The notes under the pieces: model-generated
Seen by the model: the letters and a program-made list of their open reading frames with translations, nothing else
The model's database searches: none
Told to the model about the DNA's origin: nothing
Part shown: in pieces, positions 35,201 to 46,206 of the stretch
Position numbering within the stretch: the stretch's first letter is position 1
Layout of the letters: each line of letters starts with the position of its first letter
Assembly (NCBI RefSeq): GCF_029168945.1
Contig: NC_083610.1
Span: 78,483,580 to 78,547,579, forward strand
Source of the DNA: Cannabis sativa
Lineage: Eukaryota > Streptophyta > Magnoliopsida > Rosales > Cannabaceae
Reading direction: 5' to 3'
DNA length: 64,000 nt
Made by a program: the position numbers and the translations under genes

Positions 35201-35318
35201 ATATGTTTATTATATCATTCAATTATTTGTAGTATTCTAAGTTATATGTAATATTGTATCATGATATTTAATAAATTTTCTAACATGAAGTATCAAATTG
35301 TAAATTGTGCATAATTTA
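32221..35318. other. Gene-free AT-rich intergenic DNA
   Basis: No supportable coding region. A segment at about 33145-33200 carries GAGCATCTTC and AGATGCTCTTA in inverted orientation, as seen at MITE ends elsewhere in the window, but only about 45 bp apart. Around 34455-34545 there is a GC-richer stretch (GGGGTCGGATGG...) of unknown nature. Short frames (32846-33085, 33691-33873, 35055-35240) show no motifs. Confidence 0.5.
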
Positions 35319-35996
35319 GGGCCAGTTTGGCACAGCTGTACTGTGAGAAAAAGCAGTTGTAGCTGTGCTGTGAGAAAAAACAGCTGTAGCAAAACTGTGA
35401 GAAAAAACCGAGCTGAGTGTTTGGAAAATTATAAATTTTAAAGTACTATGAGTTGTTAAGATCTATTATAATGATAATGTTATAATTTAGTTTATTATAA
35501 TGTAAAAACTTATTTTATATAATACTTTATTTTTTATATATTTTTAATTTTTTTCAAATATAAATTTATATGGATTTGATAAAAATAATTTATAGTATTT
35601 GTTTATTATATTTTATCAAATGTAAAAAAAAAAATTAGAAACTGAAGTATATAAGAAAAATTTTAGGTTGATGTTGTTTGTTAATATTAAAATAAAATAT
35701 AATTTTTTTTGAAAAAAAATAAGAGATTTAATATGTTGTTTATTTTATTTTATTTTTATTTTTTTTAATATGTAATAAATAAGTAAATATGGTTTTAGCA
35801 CAAAAAAAATTATTATAGTCTTTTAATCAAAATAACTTTTTCTAAAAGTTGGGTAGGAGCAGCTTCAGCTTTTAGCTGCAGCTTCTCAAAAAATTCTTCA
35901 AAAAGCTATTTTTTGACTGTTTGCCAAACACATTTTTGTCACAGCTTTTTCAAAAAGCAACTTTTAGCTTTTTTAAAAGCTGTGCCAAACAGGCCT
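35319..35996. mobile_element. Tourist-like (PIF/Harbinger) MITE
   Basis: 678 bp with terminal inverted repeats GGGCCAGTTTGGCACAGCT and AGGCCTGTTTGGCACAGCT (the latter read on the minus strand), flanked by TTA at 35316-35318 and 35997-35999. The G/C-rich GGGCC-GTTTGG terminus and TTA duplication are those of PIF/Harbinger MITEs. Subterminal AGCTGTGCTGTGAG/AGCTGTAGC repeats occur on the left and AAAAGCTGCAGC-type words on the right. There is no transposase frame. Confidence 0.88.
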
Positions 35997-37397
35997 TTAG
36001 AGACTAAGATGCAAATAGACTTAAATTTAAAAACTAAGTTAGTAAATATCTCTTTTTTTGAAAAAAAATTAACAAAATAACTAAATATAATAAATTAGCT
36101 AATAAAAATTATAAAAATACATTTACTACATATTAATTTTTTTTTTTACAAAAAATATATAATAATTAAATTAAGTTATATAACTTTTTAGTATTACATA
36201 TTAATATATTGTAACAAAAACGAATCAATATATTAAATCATTAAATATATACAACAGTATTTGATATATTGTATCACTAAAAATTAATATACCGTAGTAA
36301 TAAAATTATATACCACAAAGAAATTATAACAATACTAAATTAATACTCAAAAATATATATTATGTTAACAAAATTATATATACCACTATTAAAATATGTA
36401 TACATACAAATTTTTTATATATATAATCACTATATATAATAAAATAGAAACTGAATATCATCTTAAATAAATGAATATTTTATACACAATATAAATTAAC
36501 TATATACCATACAACAAAACATATATACCTACAATAAAAAATAAAATAAAATAATATAATATTATTAAAAAAAAATTATATACACCATATTTACAAAATT
36601 ATACAACCACAAAATAATTATATCATACCTATAAGATTATATATCACTTTTATATATAATAAACTTAAAAACTAAACATGCATGCTCTAAAAAAAATAAT
36701 ATAGTATACCATATAACAAAAAATATAAACCTTACAATAGAAATATATATATAATAACAACAAATAAAAATAAAAGTGTGGAGAACCAAAAACTAAATTA
36801 AATTTTCAAGTTTGATATGGAAAATTTTGTTGAATTGAGTATTTTATTATAAGAGTATTGGCAGCGAAGATACGTGAACTATACAGTTTGTGACACTTAT
36901 CCCAATAAACTGATTTTTAGGGGTAAAACTCTCCCAACCTTTCTTCTATTTTGCTATTTACTATTCTATCCAACAATTCTGTTAAGTGTCATGTTGGATA
37001 TGCCACAATATACATAAATATATATGTGACAGATTTTTAGCAGCTATATAATGTTAATTATTTAAATATAATAAAAATTATTTTGAAATTGTAAAACCAT
37101 TTTAAAAAAAAATAAAAATAAATAAATAATTACATTTTTGTCCCTTTGAACCATCGACAACATCATGGTTCATTGTTCTCCTTCTTCCTCCTTTCCTTTT
37201 TCTTTCTCTACACACCCTAACCCTCTCAAGAACCATCTAATCCGTGAAGAGCTTAGTTAAATTCAAAGCTTCAAGATCCACAGCTTACTTGAGGAAGGTT
37301 GGGTCCTCGTCTTCGAGAACTATCTGAATTGGTGACGAGCCAAAGTTGTCAGCTATGGCGAGAAAGATCTTCTTCATCTCGAAGCTGAGCTCTTCTT
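35997..37397. other. Gene-free AT-rich DNA, then a GC-richer flank
   Basis: 36000-37135 is extremely A/T-rich, with runs such as ATATATACCAC and no genes. From about 37140 to 37397 the composition rises (CTTCTTCCTCC, then CTTCAAGATCCAC...), and the same compositional block resumes at 42180 after the copia element, so that element inserted into it. This pre-insertion sequence may be a decayed gene or repeat; no frame is convincing. Confidence 0.45.
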
Positions 37398-37552
37398 GTC
37401 AGAAGGAATGAAAAAGATGTATTGCTATTCCTCAAAATACAAGAGTACACAGTACAACATATTTATAATAAAGTGGAGACCTAAGGAGGGACACATGTCA
37501 CCATACAATAAAAGCAAGTAAATAATACAATAAAATAACACTATGTTTAACA
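37398..37552 (-). repeat. 3' LTR of the short copia element
   Basis: About 155 bp, TG...CA. It differs from the partner LTR visibly only near the end (CTATGTTTAACA against CTATGGTTTAACA), which implies a recent insertion. Confidence 0.93.
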
Positions 37553-37565
37553 TCCCCCCTCAAAC
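37553..37565 (-). other. Polypurine tract of the short copia element
   Basis: Minus strand reads GAGTTTGAGGGGGGA directly before the 3' LTR, the expected plus-strand primer site. Confidence 0.85.
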
Positions 37566-38145
37566 TCACGGGGTTAGAAGCACCGTGAGTTTGGTGCGGA
37601 GTTCCTGAAAGCGAGAAGTAGTGAGTGGTTTTGTGAGACAATCAGCAACTTGGTCTTCGGAGGGAGTGTAGCAAAGTTGGAGAAGCCCGTTCTTTACTCG
37701 TTCACGAACAAAGTGATAGTCAATTTCAACATGCTTGGTACGAGCATGTAAAACAGGATTGGAGGCGAGATGTAGTGTACTGATGTTGTCACAATGCATA
37801 GTAGGCGGTGCAGCAAGAGGGAAGCCGAGTTCACTAAGAAGTGATTGAAGCCAAGAAACCTCGGAAGCGCCATTTGCAAGAGCGCGATATTCAGATTCTG
37901 TACTGGACCGTGAGACAACTTTCTGTTTAGCCGAAGACCATGAGATGAGGTTTAATCCAAAGTATATACAATAAGCACTAGTGCTGCGGCGGTCATCAAG
38001 ACATGAAGCCCAATTTACATTAGTGAAGCAATGAAGTTCTCTTGTAGGATCAGGTTGAAGGAGGATGCCAAGGTGAGCCGTGCCATTCAGGTAACGGAGA
38101 ACTCGTTTTGCAACTTGGTAATGGATGGTAGTGGGGGCATGGAGA
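37566..38145 (-). pseudogene. Copia RNase H (short element)
   Basis: Pieces of the copia RNase H: the middle part with 'KQKVVSRSSTESEYRALANGA' spread over two phases (37694-37918 and neighbours), then 'MHCDNISTLHLASNPVLHARTKHVEIDYHFVRE' split here into known blocks, with 'MHCDNIS', 'HARTKHVEIDYHFVRE' and 'QVADCLTKPL' at 37566-37799. The phase changes near 38130, where a short deletion follows the RT C-terminus, and again near 37800. The Asp and Glu of the active site are visible in the pieces. Confidence 0.88.
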
Positions 38146-39703
38146 AACTGGCAGAGTTTGTTGACGGTGAAATATCAGGCCGTGTGAGTGTACAGTATTG
38201 CAAGGCTCCAACAAGACTGCGATAAGGAGTACCATCGGTAAGGGGCTCACCATCATAGAGAGATAAAGAGTTAAAATCCATGGGTGTAGGGACCGGTTTG
38301 GTGTCAACTAAACATGTTTTAGTGAGGAGATCCCTGATATACTTCGTTTGGGACAAGTGAAAACCGGCGGGAGAGCGATGAACTTGAACCCCGAGAAAAA
38401 AATGGAGAGGCCCGAGATCTTTGACTACAAACCGAGTAGAGAGATATGTAAGAAGGGCAACAATAGTAGAGGAAGATGAGCCAGCCACAATAATATCATC
38501 CACATAAATTAAGAGCACTATGATGACAGAATCGGATCTGTATATGAAGAGAGATGTGTCGGCTTGAGAAGCAACAAATCCCCATTGTAGAATGGCAGTG
38601 CTAAGCTTGAAAAACCAGGCCCGTGGTGATTGTTTGAGACCGTAGAGAGACTTAGTTAACTTGCAAATATGGTGTGGATGAACGGGATCAACAAAGCCCT
38701 CGGGTTGAGTCATGTACACAGTCTCGGTGAGGTCACCATGAAGAAAGGAATTTTGAACATCTAGTTGCTTCACAATCCAATTGAAAGACACGGCCAAGGA
38801 GAGGACCAACCGAATGGAATTCGGCTTAACCACGAGACTAAAAGTTTCATGATAGTCAAGCCCTTGAGTTTGATGAAAGCCCTTGGCAACTAAGCGAGCT
38901 TTGTAGCGTTCCACGGACCCATCCGCATTTAGTTTGATGCGATACACCCACTTGCAACCAATTACTTTAAAACCGGAGGGTGGAGGAACAAGAATCCATG
39001 TGCCTTGAGATTTTAAGTCAACCACTTCAGTATCCATGGCCGCAAGCCATTTGGGATCTTTGCTAGCTTCTCGAAAGTTTGATGGCTCAACCGGTGTACC
39101 TGCGGCAACACTAAAAAACAAACGAGGCTTTGTGATGCCCGATTTAGCTCTAGTAATCATGGGGTGTACATTAGTATGGGCAATGGGAAGAGCACATGGG
39201 TCTTGCAAATCTACTATCATAGGGATGATGGGTGGGGAGGCCGTGGAAGATGATGAAGAAGATGTATGTGAGGAGGGTGTATGAACGGGAGGACTAATAG
39301 GAGTAACATGAGATGTAGAGGGGGAAGTGGGAAATGGTTGAGTTCGGGTCGATGGAGGAGAAGGGGAATGATGAGAAGAGATGTGTGTGGATGGATTAAG
39401 GGGAGATGGATGAGTTGGGGTAACATTGGGAATATTTGTGGTGGTGGGAACCGAGAGAGGTAAGGCTGTAATGACGGAGTGAGGAGCATGAGAGGGTGGT
39501 AAAGTGGCCGAGGGAGTGGCAAAGGGAAAACATGACTCATTAAAGATGACATGACGAGTGATAAAGAGACGTCCGGAGGTGGGATGAAGGCAAAGATAGC
39601 CTTTGTGTTTGCTGCTATAGCTAAGGAAAGTGCAAGGAGAGGAGCGAAACTCAAGTTTATGAGTGTTATAAGGCCTAAGAAAGGGGAAACATTGGCAGCC
39701 AAA
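38146..39703 (-). pseudogene. Copia reverse transcriptase (short element)
   Basis: The frame holds the Ser/Pro/His-rich integrase-RT linker, then the RVT_2 domain: 'WLAAMDTEVVDLKSQGTW', 'VIGCKWVYRIKLNADGSV', '[16 protein letters not shown]', 'FLHGDLTETVYMTQPEGF', 'LYGLKQSPRAWF' and the catalytic 'LLIYVDDIIVAG'. YVDD is intact. The phase is continuous with the integrase and interrupted by one TGA at about 39704-39706 where Arg is expected. It is open from there to the deletion near 38130, an unusually long undamaged stretch for this window. Confidence 0.93.
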
Positions 39704-39706
39704 AAC

Positions 39707-40957
39707 TCAGAGTAATGAATAGTTTGGAGCTTTGTTGTAAAGTAAGTAATAAGGGCTGTCATAATGAAGAACACGAGTAGGAAGGCGATTGATTAAATAA
39801 ACAGCAGTGGAGAAGGTGTAAGGCCAAAAAAGAAGAGGAAGATGGGCATGAGCTAACAAAGTGAGGCCGGTTTCAACAACATGACGATTTTTGCGCTCTA
39901 CGCGGCCATTTTGTTGAGGTGTATGAGGACATGAGAGATAATGGCGAATGCCATGTTGAGTGAAGAACCGAGACAAAGAGCGGTATTCACCACCCCAATC
40001 GGTTCGAACCGATTGAATGGTGCTTTGAAATTGAGTGGAAACAAGATTTTTAAAGGTAAGAAATGTAGTGAATGCTTCATCTTTTGTATTGAGAAGATAA
40101 AACCAAGTGAAACGTGTGTAATCATCAATAAATAAGAGAAAATATTTAACACCAGTGATGGAAGTAACCGGGGCCGGACCCCAAATGTCAGAATGTATTA
40201 ATTTAAAGGGTTTTGAAGCCCGAGATACAAAGTTGTTAAAACTAAGTCTATGAGATTTGCCTAATTGGCAAGTAGTACAAAAAGTTAGGCAATCTCTTCT
40301 TGGAAAAGAAAAATTACAAGTAGATGAAATGCGAGAGACAATCTCAGCGGCTGGATGACCCAAGCGAGACTACCATAAGTCAATAGAATTCTTGGAAGTG
40401 TAGAGGAGTTGTGGGGAGGCAACAAGTGTTGAGGCAGGGGCTGGGTGAACACGGTAGATGCCTTGATCAAGAAGGCCTTTAAGAATGACTTGATGATTGG
40501 CCTGATTTTTGATAAGAAAGAAAGTGGGGTGAAACTCAACATAGGCATTATTATCCAAACAAAGTTGGGATACACTAAGCAGATTTTTGGACAATGAAGG
40601 TGAATGATAAGTGCGATTGAGTTTAATAATAGGAAAGGATGATGATGGTAGACATGCAGTACCCACATGAGAAATTGAAGAAAACTTACCATTGCCCATA
40701 GTAATGCGGTCATTACCATGATACATAGTGGCGAATTCAAGGAGATTCAAATCGGGAGTGAAGTGGTGAGAAGCTCCGGAGTCCATATACCAAGCGGGAT
40801 CGGTGAGAGCACCCGTGGATGAAGGAGTGGGAAGTAATGGTTGAGTGTTGGCTGGTGAAGGAGGCAATGGTGGGGAAGGGGTTTGTGGTTGTTGACTGAA
40901 ATAGGCATTAAATGGACGTTGTGGTGGAGGTTGTAAGCTGAGATTGGTTCTGTGGTG
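39707..40957 (-). pseudogene. Copia protease and integrase (short element)
   Basis: After the knuckle comes the protease motif 'WYMDSGASHHFT' (D-S-G-A intact), then GAG-pre-integrase ('GHPAAEIVSRI', zinc Cys 'CTTCQLGKSH') and the integrase core. The acidic triad is visible: Asp in 'HSDIWGPAPV', Asp in 'RTDWGGEY' and Glu in 'GRVERKNRH'. It is one phase over 1.2 kb with a single TAG near 40367-40369. Integrase and protease would both be catalytically competent by motif. Confidence 0.93.
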
Positions 40958-41997
40958 ACACATGAATGCCGTATGCCCTGTTTTGAAACATATTTGGCAT
41001 CTCAGTGGTCTTAAAGGGGGACGGGGAGAACTAGAGGGAAGCCACGGTGTTGGAGATCGAGGAGGGGTGGGATAGTGGTTGCGAGGTCGATGAAATGAAG
41101 GTAGATTGGGTGGGCGTTTTGCTGAGGGTGTGACGAGAAGCGCAGTTGAGAAGAGGCTTGTGGAGAAGAGGATTTAGGTCTCTGTTTGGGAAACGAGAGG
41201 TTGGCAAAGTTGGCTTGAAGGGAGCTCAGTGAGGCAGCAGCGGTTTAGCGTTCTAAACGAGCTTCGTAGCTGAGAAGAAGGGCGTGTACCTCTTCAATGG
41301 TGGGTTTGACCGATCAAGCTAAGATGGGAATAACAAAGGCATTATACTCTGGTCCAAGGCCATTAAGGAGGTAAGTTAAATGTTCTTGAGAAGAGATGGG
41401 TTCTCCAACGGAAGCAAGGGTGTTGCAGAGAGTTTTTAGCTTTTGGAGATAAGCTGATGCACTGACTCTGTCTTTCTTAAAGTTCTGCAGCGCCGTGCGA
41501 AAGTCGGAGCTCCGTGCAAACGAGGCGGCGGAGTATGTGCGTTCAAGAGAAACCCAGATTTCTTCTGCAGTAGTGAAGCCCACGATCTGGCCGAGCATGG
41601 AGTCGGAGAGTGAGGCATATAGCCAGCTCATTAACAACCGGTTGTACCTGTGCCAAGCCGTGAAGGATGGGTTGACTTGGCTCAATGTTTCGTCGATAAA
41701 TTGGGGTGGACGGAACACTGTGCCGTCGATTTAGCCTTCAAGTCCATTGGCTATGATTATGTTTTGCATTTGCATTCTCTAAACTAGGTAATTTGTGTCA
41801 TCTAACTTGACTGAAATTGTTTGGTTGAAGGAAGGAAAATTTGGGGTTAAGGTTGGGGAAGAAGACGAGGCCGAGAGGGGTGTGGCGGCTGTAGTGTTAG
41901 GGTTTTGTGTGTTAGTGATAGTAGGGTTTGGAAGGGGGTTTTGGGTATTTTCATTTTCCATTTGTGGGATTGAGCTGGTACACTCTATTGATGCCAT
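40958..41997 (-). pseudogene. Copia gag (short element)
   Basis: The start (ATG 41997-41995) leads into a Pro/Ser/Thr-rich head and 'FNQTISVKLDDTNYLV', where Trp is replaced by TAG (41776-41778). A second stop near 41734 precedes the UBN2-like core with 'ILVSLERTYSAAS'-type sequence ('EEIWVSLERTYSAASFARS', 'ASAYLQKLKTLCNTLASVG'). After further stops and one phase change comes a perfect CCHC knuckle, CQICFKTGHTAFMC, at 40958-40999. The gag is complete in extent but carries several nonsense codons. Confidence 0.9.
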
Positions 41998-42009
41998 GGA
42001 GAGCCTTTT

Positions 42010-42022
42010 GGCTCTGATACCA
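42010..42022 (-). other. Primer-binding site, initiator Met tRNA type
   Basis: Minus strand TGGTATCAGAGCC begins immediately after the 5' LTR and is complementary to the tRNA-iMet 3' end, the usual copia primer. Confidence 0.92.
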
Positions 42023-42179
42023 TGTCAGAAGGAATGAAAAAGATGTATTGCTATTCCTCAAAATACAAGAGTACACAGTACAACATATTTATAATAAAGT
42101 GGAGACCTAAGGAGGGACACATGTCACCATACAATAAAAGCAAGTAAATAATACAATAAAATAACACTATGGTTTAACA
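42023..42179 (-). repeat. 5' LTR of the short copia element
   Basis: About 156 bp, nearly identical to 37398-37552. At this length it is among the shortest functional-type LTRs; no clear TATA box could be fixed beyond TATTTATAAT-like AT sequence. Confidence 0.93.
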
Positions 42180-43766
42180 CCTCTCGATCAATGGTGACAC
42201 TTCGATCGCAGTCGAACTTGTCAGAGATGGACTCATAGAGCTGGGAGAGTTGTTTGACCGTGGTTATCTCACTCTACAACTACTCTGACAGATGGCCAAA
42301 GTGATGATTGGAGATAGGTACTCCCCGAGAGATTCACAAGATCACTTCACCCATTCTAGATCTGTTTAGATCTGCACTTTCATTCAGCAAAATCAGATTT
42401 GGTCGCTCACCCCGTTTGCCCGTTCTTCATCTTCAACTGCCAACCATTCACGAGTTCTGTTTGTTCGTTCGCTAAATGAGATTAACATCTTAGATTTGTG
42501 CTTCATCCATTTGGTATTGTAGAGAAAAATTTCCAAACTTGAATTGTTCGATTGAGATTTTTTTAGGTATTATTTTTGTTGTGCTTTTTAGGTGTTAATT
42601 AGATCTGTGAAGAGAGAAATATAGTGTGGTGGCATCGATAGTTGATTGTGGTTATGGTTGTGGTGACTGTGGTGTGGTAGCATCGGTGGTCGATTGGTTA
42701 TGGTTGTGGTGGTTGTGGTGTGGGCGTAGTGGCAGGATGGTGGTGGTTGTAGTGGTTGTTGTGGGTGTTAGTGGTTGTGGTAATGTAATGTGATGGTAGT
42801 GGTTATGGAAAATACATGTAGCATGTTTACTTGAAGGGAATGTGAATTATTGGTATGGTATTGATTCCTATACAATCGTTTACTAAATTTTAGAAAGGGA
42901 GAAATAGTGGGACACACTCAAATTAGGGAGAAAATAAAAAGAAAGGTTATCTTCCCCCCATTTTTATAGGGGATACCTTTCTCTTTCTTAATTTATTTTA
43001 TTTTAATTTTAATTTTATTAATTAAAAATGAAAAAGATAAATATGCCCTTTAAAAATCTATAAAAAATAAATAATTACATGCTCTAACAATTTCAATTTT
43101 ATCAAATTAAAGCATTTAGATTACCTTTCCCAGTTATAATAAATAAAATAATCTGATTTTAGTTTTCTTTCCGTACATTTTAATAAACAGCATAATGAAA
43201 TATTTTTTCTGATTATTTTCTATTTTAAGCCTTTTCATTTCTTCTATTGATTATTTTGATTTCAGTTACAGTTTAGTAAACGCACCAATAGAGTTAGGAA
43301 GAAGAAGATTGAAGAAAAGAGAAAACGATGGGAAAAAAACTAATTTATTAATTTTTTTAATATTATTTTAATTTTCCTATTCTTTTAATTATTTTTATTA
43401 CTTTTTTAATATATTTTTAAAACTAATTTTAATAAAAAATGGGTCAATAAAGACTTATCACGTGTACATATGTGTACACTACCACATGTCTAATTGACAT
43501 TTAACAACATAAAATAGACATAATAGTAAATAGCAAAATAGAAGTGAGGTTCGGATGGTTTTATTACCAAAAAATCAGCTCACGGGATTAAGTGCCACAA
43601 ATTGTATAATTTATGTAATTTTGTCGCCAATATCTTTTTTTTATACAATTTTTCTTTTCATACCAAATATGAGAATTTATTATTTTTTATTTTCTATTTT
43701 TTTTTCCCATATTCCTTACTTTTTTGTTTCTCGCCAAAATCCAATTTTCAAACATAGCCTAAGGAG
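42180..43766. other. Gene-free flank with a TGG-rich minisatellite
   Basis: 42180-42500 is the continuation of the sequence at 37140-37397. From 42630 to 42810 a degenerate (TGGTTG/GTGGTG)n tract occurs (e.g. GGTGGTTGTGGTGTGGG). The remainder is AT-rich. CGTTTACTAAATTT near 42880 and AGTTTAGTAAACGC near 43271 are inverted and could be MITE termini, but no target duplication could be set. Confidence 0.4.
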
Positions 43767-44255
43767 TGTTATGTAAATTAACAATTAACCCAAGATCTAT
43801 TTGTATATAACATAGAACACAATAATAAGATATAATAATTAGGTATGTGTACCTGATTGATCCATAGCAATTATCTCTGATTGATCCACAGCAGTTACTC
43901 CAATTCGATAGTGCAATACTATCAACTAAGTCTTCCTCCCTAGATCTCTAAATCAGAAGCAGTTTATTTTATCTGATTATCAAAAGGTATACAATTGTGA
44001 TGAGACAATATGTATTTATAGAGTTAGGGAGGGGACTTAGCTACAAAACCCTAGTTGGCCGGGCTCGCTCATCAAAGGCTTCAGTCAACTAGAAAAGCCC
44101 ACACTTCTGCTTCACCTAGACTTTACTCACAGATGCTAAGCCCATTAACAATTGATCACCAACAACATGGGCTAACACAACAAAGAACTATCCAATCAAC
44201 CCAAGTTTTAATAAAACCAATAAAATTTAATGTAAGCCCAAATAAAAGTCTAACA
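43767..44255 (-). repeat. 3' LTR of the 7.3-kb copia element
   Basis: 489 bp with TG...CA ends. Visible differences from the partner are CCTAGATC/CCAAGATC, a small cluster at GTTGGCCGGGCTCG/GTTGTGCTGGGCCTG, AACAAAG/AGCAAAG and CAACCCAAG/CAACTCAAG. Confidence 0.95.
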
Positions 44256-44270
44256 TTCTCCCACTTGGGC
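44256..44270 (-). other. Polypurine tract of the 7.3-kb copia element
   Basis: Minus strand GCCCAAGTGGGAGAA immediately before the 3' LTR. It is preceded (44271-44916) by about 650 bp of AT-rich 3' untranslated region without genes. Confidence 0.85.
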
Positions 44271-44916
44271 TACATTGATTTTAATACATATATATTATAT
44301 ATCAAAATAATTTGTTTGAAAACGACTCATGGGTTGAACAACAGGAAAACATTTGTGGCCACTTTAAAAAAAAATGATAGTTCTCTGATAGCATCTCAAC
44401 ATACCGGTCCAATTTAACCTTTGATAATGAACTATGACAGTCATATTGTTTTTAACTCAACAAAAGACATTCATAATCACAAATACCAAAGTATTAAATC
44501 GACATGGTCAATAAGTCTAGTAGTGTGGTAAGGAATTATGTTCAACATGTGATCAATTTAAAATAACATAATATCCTTATCAGTCCTCAATTTCACTGAT
44601 ACCGTGATGCTTAATAAATAAGCCAGTGAAATTAAACATACACCACTTAAAATAAGTAAGTGTCACTAAACTTGCTTAAAGAATTAAGCCAACAACATAT
44701 CATTGTCAATAAGCAAATAAATTTAAAAGACAATGATCACAACAATATGAACCACATGCTTTCAATTCAATCATTCTCGAGAATATAACAAAACATAATT
44801 GAAAACATATCCATTCAATAAAAAAAAAAATATTGAAACATAAAATGTAGTTCATAACTTTATTCAGAAAATTATAAATAATAATTTCTAAAAACAAACA
44901 GAAAACAAAACTCCCA

Positions 44917-46206
44917 CTAACCCAAAAGATCAAAAGATTCTAAAATGCCCATATTAACAACATGTTTATTAAACAACACGGCACTTAACCCTTTGGTTAG
45001 AGGATCGCCTAACATCGACTCGGTCTTGCAATTTTCAATGACAATGTCTCCTTTCTTGACCAAGTCTCTGACAGTGAGATACTTTATTTCCATATGTTTA
45101 GAAGCACTACTAATCTTGTTATTCTTTGAAAAGAAAACAGCAGCATTATTATCACAATAGATTAGCATAGGTGTGGAAATAGAATCAACCACTCGTATCT
45201 CCGAAATAAAATTCTTCAGCCACAAAGCTTGCAAAGATGCCCCATAACATGCAACAAACTCAGCATACATAGTAGATGATGTGATCAAAGTCTGTTTGAC
45301 ACTCTTCCAAGAAATAGCAAAGACTCGCCAAGGTGAAAATATAGCCGAAGTTGACTTTAAATCATCTACACAACCACCAAAATCTGAATCTGAATAACCA
45401 ACAACTCGAAGATTGTCAACATGCTTATACACAAGCATAAAACTCTTCGTTCTTTGCAAATATCTCAAAACTTTCTTGGCTGCAACCCAATGATCAAGGC
45501 CAGGATCAGATAAATATCTCCCAAGAACATTTACTACGAAAGCTATGTCAGGTCGAGTGCAAACCCGAGCATACATCAAACTCCCTACTACACTTGCATA
45601 AGGGATGTTCTTCATTGCTCCTCTTTCCAAGTCGTTCTTAGGACATTGTTGCTTAGTGAACTTGTCCCCTTTCTTAATAGGAACAGAACCAGCTTTACAC
45701 AAATCCATGTTGAACCTTTTGAGCACACGATTAATGTAAGCTTCTTGAGATAAGCCAAGAACTTTTCGATTCCTGTCACGATGGATCTCAATCCCCAAAA
45801 CATAGGATGCCTCTCCAAGATCTTTCATATCAAAATTGGAAGACAGAAAATTTTTGGTCTCATTTAGTAGTGACAAATCACTGCTGGCAAGTAAAATGTC
45901 ATCTACATAAAGAACAAGAAAAATATAACGACTCCCACTGATCTTCATATAAATACACTGATCAAACTTGTTCTCTACGAAACCAAACGATGTCACAACC
46001 TTGTCAAACTTCAAGTACCACTGGCGAGATGCCTGTTTGAGACCATAAATGGATCGTTTCAACTTGCAAACTAAGTGTTCTTTTCCATTCTCCTTGTAGC
46101 CTTCAGGTTGAGACATATAGACTTCCTCATTCAATTCTCCATTCAGAAAAGCAGTTTTAACATCCATTTGATGCAACTCTAAATCAAAATGCGCAACTAA
46201 GGCCAT
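44917..46206 (-). pseudogene. Copia RT and RNase H (7.3-kb element)
   Basis: A 429-codon open stretch starting inside the RVT_2 domain: 'LHQMDVKTAFLNGELNEEVY', 'KLKRSIYGLKQASRQWY', catalytic 'LVLYVDDILLASSD' (both Asp intact), 'DMKDLGEASYVLGIEI', 'YASVVGSLMYARVCTRPDI', then RNase H with 'VVGYSDSDFGGC', 'SSTMYAEFVACYGA', 'IYCDNNAAV', 'KHMEIKYLTVRD' and 'MLGDPLTKGL'. This is the best preserved coding block of the element. The N-terminal RT part lies in another phase (46316-46651). Confidence 0.94.

Larger units (their letters stand above)
37398..42179 (-). mobile_element. Complete short-LTR Ty1/copia element
   Basis: 4.8 kb bounded by two nearly identical LTRs of about 155 bp (TGTCAGAAGG...TTTAACA). 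The flanking pentamers CTTCT (37393-37397) and CCTCT (42180-42184) match at four of five positions. The primer-binding site (42010-42022, minus strand TGGTATCAGAGCC) matches the 3' end of initiator-Met tRNA, and a purine tract (GAGGGGGGA on the minus strand, 37553-37561) precedes the 3' LTR. gag, protease, integrase, RT and RNase H are present in copia order. Very short LTRs and small size fit the Ale/Retrofit lineage. A few nonsense codons and phase changes make it defective, but it is otherwise complete. Confidence 0.95.

Noticed and set aside
32846..35240. Short ORFs of 60-79 codons in AT-rich DNA
   Set aside because: No motifs, extreme composition, and lengths expected by chance.
39036..39463. 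Plus-strand ORFs opposite the copia pol region
   Set aside because: Antisense shadows of the integrase-RT linker and RT on the minus strand.
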